Below, piece after piece: positions 31,825 through 39,311 of a stretch of 39,311 nt of DNA; position 1 is the first letter of the stretch, and each line of letters begins with the position of its first letter. Both the position numbers and the translations under genes were made by a program. The stretch comes from Magnetococcales bacterium (lineage in GTDB: Bacteria; Pseudomonadota; Magnetococcia; Magnetococcales; Magnetaquicoccaceae). Under the pieces are notes generated by a model. That model ran no database searches and was not told where the DNA came from. It worked only from the letters and a program-made list of their open reading frames with translations. Location of the stretch: NCBI GenBank assembly GCA_015231915.1, contig JADGAR010000034.1, positions 1 through 39,311 on the forward strand, in the 5' to 3' direction.

Positions 31825-34437
31825 TCAGATGCCCAGGCTCCCCGAGTCGGCCCCGTTGCGGCCACGCATCACCTTCAGCAGCTCGAACCAGAGGATGGCC
31901 AACACCCCGGCTGCCAGACAGGCGACCAGATCCGATCCATGCATGGGATCGAAATGGAACAGACGCGACAGCAAAGGCACGCTCAGCACCAGGGTCAGAA
32001 AAATCGCCACACCCGCCCCGATCCACTGCACGGCGGGGTTGGGCACCCGCATGATCTCCAGCAGGGAGCGCTGCCAGGAACGATTGGTCAAAATCAGGAA
32101 GAGATTGGCCACCACCATGGCGGTGAAGACCCCGGCCCGCACGGCGTTGTCGGTATGATCCCAGGCGCGGCCCAGCCAGAGGATGATCCACAGCACCCCC
32201 AGGACCACCCCACCCTGCAGCAGACTCAGACCGATCGAGGCCGACCCGAACAGCCGTTCGTCGGACGGACGCGGCGGTCGATCCATGATGCCCGGTTCTT
32301 CCGGCTCGGCCTCGAAAATGATGGAGCAGGCCGGATCGATGATCATCTCCAGAAAGACGATATGCACCGGCAAGAGCAGCAACGGCAGGGACGGAAAGAA
32401 GATCGGGGTCATGGCCAGACCCACGATGGGCACATGGACCGCCAGCACATAGGCGATCGCCTTGCGGATGTTGTCGTGGATGCGCCGACCGAGACGTACC
32501 GCCCTGACGATCGAGGTGAAGTCGTCATCCAGCAGCACCAGGTCCGCCGCCTCGCGCGCCACGTCGGTGCCGCGTTCCCCCATGGCGATGCCGATGTGGG
32601 CCGCCTTCAGCGCCGGGGCATCGTTGACCCCGTCCCCGGTCATGGCCACCACCCGGCCATGGGACTTGAGCGCCTGGACGATGCGCAGTTTCTGCTCCGG
32701 CACCATGCGGGCAAAGATGTCCACCGTGGCGATGCGCTCGGCCAGGGCCTCCTGGCTCATGGCCGCCAGTTCCGGGCCGGTGATCACCTCCTCCGGGTGG
32801 CTCAGCCCGATCTGCCGGGCGATGGCCCGTGCGGTGACCGGATTGTCGCCGGTGATCATCATCACCCGAATGCCCGCCCGGTTGCATTCGACAATGGCCT
32901 CCGGCACCCCCGGACGCACCGGATCCTCCAGCGCGATCATGCCCAGAAACGTACACGACAACTCTTGCTGAGAATCGGGCAGCGGCCCCTCCCACGACCC
33001 CTGTGCCACACCCAGCACCCGCAATCCGCGGGCCGCCAGCCGTTCCACCTGCCGATCCAGGCGCTCCCGCTCGGCTTGCGTCATCCGGCACAGCAGCGCG
33101 ACCGACTCCGGAGCGCCCTTGGCGGCCACCAGGCGCCCTGTGCCGTCCTCGCGCTCCCACACCTGCGAGGTGGCCATGAATTCTCCTGAGAGGGGGTATT
33201 CACGGATCATCCGCCAGCCATCCCGGCGTTCGGCATGGCCCGGCAGGGACCGGTACGCCTCCAGGATCGCCCGCTCCATGGGGTCGAACGGTTCGGGTCG
33301 CGAGGCCAGTGTCGCGGTCTCCAGCAGGTCGCGCGCGGGATCCCGGCCCGACCACTCCTCCCTGCCTGCGACCCGTTCGAGGGGGGCCTCCTCGCGGCAC
33401 GGCCACAGCGCGCGCACGGTCATGCGGTTGCGGGTGAGGGTGCCGGTCTTGTCCACGCACAGCACGCTGGCGGCCCCCAGGGTCTCGATGGCCGGCATGC
33501 GGCGGGTCAATACCCGGTTCCGGGAGATGCGCCAGGCGCCGAATGCCAGGAAAATGGTCAATATGACCGGAAATTCTTCGGGCAGAATGGCCATGGCCGT
33601 GGCGATCCCTGCCAGGAATCCCTCCTGCCAGGCGGCCAGGGTATTGCCTCGCGTCAGGGCGTAGAGCACCACCAGCAGCGTGCAGAGCGTCAGCCCGATC
33701 GTGGCCAATGTGGCCACCAGTCGCCCGGTCTCCTTTTGCAGCGGGGTGGATTCGTGCGGCAACTCCGTCAGCGAGCGGCCTATCCGTCCCAGTTCGGAGC
33801 GGGCGCCGGTGGCCAGGATCTCCACCACCCCTTCGCCTCGGGTCACCAGGGTCCCGGAGTAGACGAACGGCAGATCCTCCCCGCCTGGTCGCGTCAGTTC
33901 CGCTTCGCCGTCGCGGGCATGTTTGCGTACCGGTTGCGACTCTCCGGTCAGCAGGGATTCATCCACCATCAGGTGACGACTCTCCCGCACCACCCCGTCT
34001 GCCGCGATCCGATCCCCTTCGCCGATTCTCATCCAGTCGCCCCGCGCCACCTCGCGACCCGGAATCCGCGTTTGCCGACCATCCCGGATCACCAGGGCGC
34101 GGGGACTGGAAAGGCTCTTCAAGGCCGCCAGCGCCTTTTCCGTGCGCCACTCCTGGACCACCGTGATGTCGATCACCAGAAAGACGAATCCCAACAGAAT
34201 CATGGCATCCCCCCAATGCTCCCGCCCCATGAGCAGGTAGATCCCCCCGCAGGCGAGGAGCATCAGGAACATCGGCTCCTTCAGGACATCCCCCACGATT
34301 TCCAGCAGATGGTGACTTCCGATGTCCGGGAGTTCGTTGTACCCCTCTGTCTGCAGGCGTCGGGCAGCCTCCTGGCTGCTCAGTCCCGTGTGTTGACAAT
34401 GTCCTGCCAAGCCGGATTCATCCAGTCGGGTGGTCAT
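31825..34437 (-). CDS. P-type cation-transporting ATPase (P2/Ca-ATPase-like)
   Basis: An 870-residue ion pump. Features in order: GLSSQEAARRLQTEGYNELP cation-ATPase N-domain; transmembrane pair; actuator SLLTGESQPV; M4 helix MAILPEEFPVILT; phosphorylation DKTGTLTRNRM; nucleotide-binding KGAPES; hinge TGDGVNDAPALKAAHIG; and a C-terminal group of helices with EMIIDPACSIIFE. M4 has PEEFP instead of PEGLP, and there are no N-terminal CxxC heavy-metal domains, so the ion is not Cu/Zn-type. The exact substrate is unclear. I start at 34437 (AAGGGG eight bases upstream); ATG 34494 or TTG 34512 would give longer proteins, with TTG inside the inverted repeat at 34503-34547. Confidence 0.9.
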   Translation of the reverse strand: MTTRLDESGLAGHCQHTGLSSQEAARRLQTEGYNELPDIGSHHLLEIVGDVLKEPMFLMLLACGGIYLLMGREHWGDAMILLGFVFLVIDITVVQEWRTEKALAALKSLSSPRALVIRDGRQTRIPGREVARGDWMRIGEGDRIAADGVVRESRHLMVDESLLTGESQPVRKHARDGEAELTRPGGEDLPFVYSGTLVTRGEGVVEILATGARSELGRIGRSLTELPHESTPLQKETGRLVATLATIGLTLCTLLVVLYALTRGNTLAAWQEGFLAGIATAMAILPEEFPVILTIFLAFGAWRISRNRVLTRRMPAIETLGAASVLCVDKTGTLTRNRMTVRALWPCREEAPLERVAGREEWSGRDPARDLLETATLASRPEPFDPMERAILEAYRSLPGHAERRDGWRMIREYPLSGEFMATSQVWEREDGTGRLVAAKGAPESVALLCRMTQAERERLDRQVERLAARGLRVLGVAQGSWEGPLPDSQQELSCTFLGMIALEDPVRPGVPEAIVECNRAGIRVMMITGDNPVTARAIARQIGLSHPEEVITGPELAAMSQEALAERIATVDIFARMVPEQKLRIVQALKSHGRVVAMTGDGVNDAPALKAAHIGIAMGERGTDVAREAADLVLLDDDFTSIVRAVRLGRRIHDNIRKAIAYVLAVHVPIVGLAMTPIFFPSLPLLLLPVHIVFLEMIIDPACSIIFEAEPEEPGIMDRPPRPSDERLFGSASIGLSLLQGGVVLGVLWIILWLGRAWDHTDNAVRAGVFTAMVVANLFLILTNRSWQRSLLEIMRVPNPAVQWIGAGVAIFLTLVLSVPLLSRLFHFDPMHGSDLVACLAAGVLAILWFELLKVMRGRNGADSGSLGI

Positions 34438-34502
34438 GTGTGCGGCCCCTTGTTGCAAGCGGTGGAGCGGAACAAACGCCATATTGGTTTCCATGATTGC
34501 AT

Positions 34503-34547
34503 AATTTTCCAACTTTGCAAATATATTTCTTGCAAATTTGGAAAATT
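34503..34547. promoter_or_regulatory. Near-perfect 18-bp inverted repeat (candidate operator)
   Basis: Left arm 34503-34520 and right arm 34530-34547 are complementary at 17 of 18 positions, separated by 9 bases. Core halves are TTTGCAA and TTGCAAA. It sits between the P-type ATPase and the divergent 60-residue membrane protein, overlapping a TTGCAA that could serve as -35 for the latter (17 bases to CAGAAT). A shared repressor site is the simplest reading. Confidence 0.6.
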
Positions 34548-34600
34548 CCGCACAGAATCATTCCAACCCGCAACCCTTCGCACAGACAGGAGCGACGACC

Positions 34601-34783
34601 ATGGACAGATTTTACCAATTCTTGATTTTTGTTGGATTTTTATTGATCCTTGAGGGGGTCGTGCACGTCCTTGAGTTTCATGCCTGGGCCGGCATGGCGG
34701 TTCTGCTCACCGGCGTGGTCGTGGCGCTGGTCTTTCCGGAACCCGAATACCATGCCCACGGCAGGGGAGGGATGTGGCACTAG
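34601..34783 (+). CDS. Small membrane protein with His-rich tail
   Basis: A 60-residue protein with two hydrophobic segments (FYQFLIFVGFLLILEGVVHVL; AWAGMAVLLTGVVVALVF) and a tail of His (EPEYHAHGRGGMWH). No family is recognised. AGGAG lies eight bases before the ATG. It diverges from the P-type ATPase across the inverted repeat. It could be an accessory or regulatory microprotein for the pump, or a metal-binding membrane protein. The link rests on position only. Confidence 0.65.
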   Translation: MDRFYQFLIFVGFLLILEGVVHVLEFHAWAGMAVLLTGVVVALVFPEPEYHAHGRGGMWH

Positions 34784-34932
34784 CGGGTCGGCAGGTCAGG
34801 CGATCGGGAGATTTTCGTTCCGGGGAGCGCTGCGTGGTACGCTGCGCTGGCGAGACGGCTTGGTAAAACCCGCGCCCTCATGTTAACATGGCACTTGAGG
34901 CGCTACATATCCCTTTACCGGCCCGGCACACC

Positions 34933-35769
34933 ATGATCGAAATCTCCCATCGCGAAAAATATCAGGCCATGCAGGCAGCGTTGCGCAACCGGAAAAATGC
35001 CCTGGTTGCCTTTTCGGGCGGGGTGGACAGCACCCTGCTCGTGGCGGCGGTGCAGGCGTCCGGCATCCCTTATCTGGCGGTGACCGCCACCTCACCCACC
35101 ATGCCGGCCCAGGACCTGGACGATGTCCGCACCGTCGTGGACCGGCTCAGGCTGGCTCACCGCTTCATCGAAAGCAAAGAAATCGACGATCCCGGCTTTG
35201 TCCGCAACGGGCCGGATCGTTGTTTCTTTTGCAAAAGCGACCTTTTCCAACGTCTTGCCCATCTGGCCCGTGCCGAAGGGTATCTGCACCTGTTCGACGG
35301 CTCCAATCGTGACGACCTCGACGACTACCGGCCAGGCTTTCAGGCCAAGAAGCAGTACCAGGTGGAAAGCCCGTTGCTGGAGGCCGGCCTCGACAAGAAC
35401 GACATCCGCCTCCTCTCCAGAGAGTTGGGCCTGCCCACCTGGGACAAACCCGCCTCCCCTTGTCTTTCCTCGCGCATCGCCTATGGCGAGCCGATCCGCA
35501 TCGACTCCCTGCGCATGGTGGAGCAGGCCGAAACCTGGCTGAAAGCGCAAGGCTTCACCACGGTGCGCGTGCGCAAGCAGGGGGATTGCGCCCGCATCGA
35601 GTTGACCGAACACGAACTCCCCCGCCTCCTGGAGCCGGCGCTGCGCCGTCAGGCGGCCACCGCGCTGCGCGAGATCGGCTTCGCCTTCGTCACCCTCGAC
35701 CTCGAAGGATTCCAAAGCGGCAAGCTCAATCGTGTCCATGTCGAAAAAATTTTCCCCTCCCCCTCTTGA
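34933..35769 (+). CDS. larE: ATP-dependent sacrificial sulfur transferase LarE
   Basis: PP-loop enzyme that donates sulfur from its own Cys to make the nickel-pincer cofactor of lactate racemase and relatives. The 278-residue protein has the ATP motif SGGVDST (residues 28-34), a CFFC pair (97-100) and PCLSSRIAYG with Cys177, equivalent to the sacrificial Cys176 of L. plantarum LarE. No larB, larC or larA lies here. I use ATG 34933; ATG 34888 would add 15 residues. The stop codon overlaps the -35 of the groES promoter. Confidence 0.85.
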   Translation: MIEISHREKYQAMQAALRNRKNALVAFSGGVDSTLLVAAVQASGIPYLAVTATSPTMPAQDLDDVRTVVDRLRLAHRFIESKEIDDPGFVRNGPDRCFFCKSDLFQRLAHLARAEGYLHLFDGSNRDDLDDYRPGFQAKKQYQVESPLLEAGLDKNDIRLLSRELGLPTWDKPASPCLSSRIAYGEPIRIDSLRMVEQAETWLKAQGFTTVRVRKQGDCARIELTEHELPRLLEPALRRQAATALREIGFAFVTLDLEGFQSGKLNRVHVEKIFPSPS

Positions 35770-35793
35770 CTCCCGGCAACTCGTGCATACATT
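35766..35793 (+). promoter_or_regulatory. Sigma70-like promoter of groESL
   Basis: TTGACT (35766-35771), 16 bases, then TACATT (35788-35793). The -10 partly overlaps the CIRCE element, and the -35 overlaps the larE stop, so groESL is transcribed separately from larE. Confidence 0.75.
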
Positions 35794-35818
35794 AGCACTC
35801 AATCGCGGCGAGTGCCAA
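35792..35818 (+). promoter_or_regulatory. CIRCE operator for HrcA
   Basis: TTAGCACTC, nine bases, GAGTGCCAA; the consensus right arm is GAGTGCTAA, so one base differs. It overlaps the -10, consistent with HrcA repression of groESL. The leader to groES is about 60 bases. Confidence 0.93.
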
Positions 35819-35880
35819 AGCGGGGCACGGCCCCGTTGTTCTTTCACTTGGTAAACTTTTTTGTTCTGGAGATCAGGAAG

Positions 35881-36177
35881 ATGGTGAAAACAAAATTGCG
35901 TCCCCTGCATGATCGTGTCGTGGTCAAACGGACCGAGGAGGAAAAGAAAACCGCCGGCGGGATCATCATCCCGGACACGGCCAAGGAAAAGCCCATTCAG
36001 GGCGAGGTGCTGGCCGTTGGCAACGGTGCCATCCTGGAGAACGGCTCGGTGCGTAAAATGGATGTCAAAGTGGGCGACATCGTCCTCTTCGCCAAGTACG
36101 CCGGCACGGAAGTCAAGCTGGATGGCGAGGAACTCCTCATCATGCGCGAAACGGACATCATGGGTGTCATCAAGTAA
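35881..36177 (+). CDS. groES: Co-chaperonin GroES
   Basis: Lid of the GroEL folding chamber, 98 residues. It begins [18 protein letters not shown] and has the mobile loop region [15 protein letters not shown] and the end [21 protein letters not shown] lies about nine bases before the ATG. An upstream ATG at 35812 would place 23 unrelated residues before it. The CIRCE operator upstream indicates HrcA control. Confidence 0.95.
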   Translation: MVKTKLRPLHDRVVVKRTEEEKKTAGGIIIPDTAKEKPIQGEVLAVGNGAILENGSVRKMDVKVGDIVLFAKYAGTEVKLDGEELLIMRETDIMGVIK

Positions 36178-36230
36178 GCCCTGACCCATTCCATCGGAAT
36201 TCATTCCGCGAACCATATCATACAAGGTGA

Positions 36231-37883
<1,653 letters not shown>

Positions 37884-37909
37884 TTTTCCCCCTTTTTTGC
37901 AGAAAGACC

Positions 37910-37942
37910 ATCACCCCCGGTTGCTTTGCGACCGGGGGTGAT
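37910..37942 (+). terminator. Terminator hairpin after groEL
   Basis: ATCACCCCCGGT (37910-37921) and ACCGGGGGTGAT (37931-37942) form a 12-bp stem with a 9-base loop. A short T-rich stretch follows (TTACTTTG). Confidence 0.65.
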
Positions 37943-37991
37943 TTACTTTGTGGACTTCGTCATCAATTGCGAAGCGCAACGAGGAGGCGGC

Positions 37992-38180
37992 ATGGAGATC
38001 TTCAACCTGATTGTGGTGGGATTCGTGGCATGGGTGTTTGTCAAGGCTGCCATGGCCGGGATGCAGCGTGATCACACGGATCGTTATTTTCAGGAAAACA
38101 AGAAAAAGACCGGGATCAATTTCCACAATTTCTTCGGCGTACCCAACGCGAATTTCAAGTTATGGACGCGGGGCGGCTGA
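37992..38180 (+). CDS. Small membrane protein of unknown function
   Basis: A 62-residue protein with one N-terminal hydrophobic helix (IFNLIVVGFVAWVFVKAAMA) and a basic, aromatic C-terminal part (RYFQENKKKTGINFHNFFG). No family is recognised. GAGGAGG lies just before the ATG. The last 19 bases overlap the start of the M24 metallopeptidase gene, so the two are likely co-transcribed. Confidence 0.6.
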   Translation: MEIFNLIVVGFVAWVFVKAAMAGMQRDHTDRYFQENKKKTGINFHNFFGVPNANFKLWTRGG

Positions 38181-39301
38181 TTTACGCCGCGAGCGAGTCG
38201 TCGGCGGATCTCTTTTATGCCACGCGGTTCTTTGCGCCGGATCCTTTTTTGTATCTGGAGGAGCCGGGCGGGGGGGTGACCCATATGGTCACCTCCGCGT
38301 TGGAGTTGGATCGTGCCCGGCGCACGGCGCGTTGTGACCGGGTGCATGACTGGGCACAGATTCGCACGCGTTGGCAGGTCGGGCATCCTGATGCGCCACC
38401 TTCGCTGGAGGATCTGGCGGCATTTTTTGTGGTGGAGTTGGGGATTGCGCGTTTGCGGGTGCCGGGGGAGTTTCCCTTGTTGCTGGCGGATGGTTTGCGT
38501 GATGCCGGGGTGGAGGTGATTCCGGAGGCAGAGTCGTTCTGGCCGGAGCGGGCCATCAAGACCGGGGAGGAGGTGGCTGCCATCGAGGCTGCGTTGGAGG
38601 TGACGGCCCTGGGCATGGAGGCTGGCATCGGGATGATTCGTGCCGCGCGGATCGGGGATGATGGTGTGTTGTGGCTGGACGGGGAACCTTTGACCAGCGA
38701 GCGGGTGCGGGGTGAGATTCATGCCTGTCTGGTGCGTCTGGGGGCGGCGCCGCATCATACGATTGTTGCCGGGGGGCTGCAGGGGGCGGATCCTCATGAG
38801 GTGGGCAGTGGGTCATTGTTTGCCCGGCAGCCCATCATTCTGGACATTTTCCCGCGCATGGAGGGGAGTGGGTATTGGGGGGACATGACGCGCACGGTTT
38901 GTCGGGGCGAGGCCCCGGAGCGGGTGCGGCGGGCGTGGGAGGCGGTACGGGCGGCCCAGGAGGTTGCATTCGGCTACATTCGGGATGGTGAGTCGGGACG
39001 CAGGGTGCATGATGCGGTAACTGCCAGTTTGACGCAGTCCGGTTTTCCCACCGGAACGCATCCGGAGACCGGTCGGCAGGAGGGTTTTTTCCATGGCACG
39101 GGTCACGGGTTGGGTTTGGAGATTCACGAGGCTCCGCGTATTGGCGGCAAGGATCAGACCTTGTTGGCAGGTCATGTGGTGACTGTGGAGCCTGGGGTCT
39201 ATTATCCGGACATGGGGGGGGTGCGTTTGGAGGATGTGGTGGTGGTGGAGCGGGAGGGGTGTCGCAATCTGACGCGTTTTCCGAAATTTTTCGAAATTTG
39301 A
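38162..39301 (+). CDS. M24-family metallopeptidase (Xaa-Pro peptidase-like)
   Basis: A 379-residue pita-bread peptidase likely acting on N-terminal or X-Pro bonds. Metal ligands are visible: LDIFPRMEGSGYWGDMTRTV (two Asp), HGTGHGLGLEIHEAP (His), VEPGVYYPD (Glu) and GVRLEDVVVV (Glu). The N-terminal non-catalytic domain is less conserved. It overlaps the small membrane-protein gene and ends 10 bases from the window end. Codon choice is strongly biased to G and T at third positions, unlike groEL. Confidence 0.85.
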   Translation: MDAGRLIYAASESSADLFYATRFFAPDPFLYLEEPGGGVTHMVTSALELDRARRTARCDRVHDWAQIRTRWQVGHPDAPPSLEDLAAFFVVELGIARLRVPGEFPLLLADGLRDAGVEVIPEAESFWPERAIKTGEEVAAIEAALEVTALGMEAGIGMIRAARIGDDGVLWLDGEPLTSERVRGEIHACLVRLGAAPHHTIVAGGLQGADPHEVGSGSLFARQPIILDIFPRMEGSGYWGDMTRTVCRGEAPERVRRAWEAVRAAQEVAFGYIRDGESGRRVHDAVTASLTQSGFPTGTHPETGRQEGFFHGTGHGLGLEIHEAPRIGGKDQTLLAGHVVTVEPGVYYPDMGGVRLEDVVVVEREGCRNLTRFPKFFEI

Positions 39302-39311
39302 ATTGTGGAAC

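Noticed and set aside
34538-34600. Upstream extension of the small membrane protein
   Set aside because: It would begin inside the inverted repeat and lacks a ribosome site, while 34601 has AGGAG at a good distance.

Overview
The window is a GC-rich proteobacterial chromosome segment. It is gene-dense, carries essential genes, and shows no rRNA, tRNA, insertion sequence or CRISPR array. A FliX-like flagellar regulator, the order lepA-lepB-DUF4845-rnc-era-recO, and a near-consensus CIRCE operator at groESL fit an alphaproteobacterium or a relative such as Magnetococcia. That placement is inference; no species can be named from the sequence alone.

Positions 1-4627 hold a minus-strand run: infA (TTG start), parE, a TolC-family porin, an Nfu-type Fe-S carrier and an AmpD amidase. 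infA diverges from a NeuD/PglD-like acetyltransferase through two overlapping sigma70-like promoters. Then come a glycosyltransferase-C-like membrane protein, a LolA-like periplasmic protein, a membrane-anchored SWIM-like zinc-finger protein, small reading frames, a 49-residue Ala/Lys/Pro-rich basic protein, an ATP-grasp ligase, an Rpn-family nuclease with a 12-bp repeat, a KamA/EpmB-like radical SAM enzyme, ThpR and YjbQ.

Positions 13737-19402 are a housekeeping operon read leftward: lepA, lepB, a DUF4845 protein, rnc, era, recO and a Trm112-like protein, several with 4-base start/stop overlaps. Upstream lie fliX and a CHASE2 receptor fused to a kinase domain that has lost its catalytic residues. 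An HD-GYP c-di-GMP phosphodiesterase follows, translationally coupled to a siroheme-type precorrin-2 dehydrogenase.

Positions 24626-27151 contain a DUF2249 protein, a C_GCAxxG_C_C protein, a terminator, a possible structured RNA, a YajD-type HNH protein and a phage-repressor-like XRE/S24 regulator. Positions 27251-31715 are a molybdenum-cofactor cluster: moeB on the plus strand converges on a minus-strand operon of a moaE-mogA fusion, moeA, moaC and moaA.

The right end has a P-type cation ATPase diverging from a 60-residue membrane protein across an almost perfect 18-bp inverted repeat. It continues with larE, CIRCE-groES-groEL, a small membrane protein and an M24 metallopeptidase. The observations most worth following are the ATPase/small-protein operator, the CHASE2 pseudokinase, the SWIM membrane protein and the MoaE-MogA fusion with its Cys/His linker.
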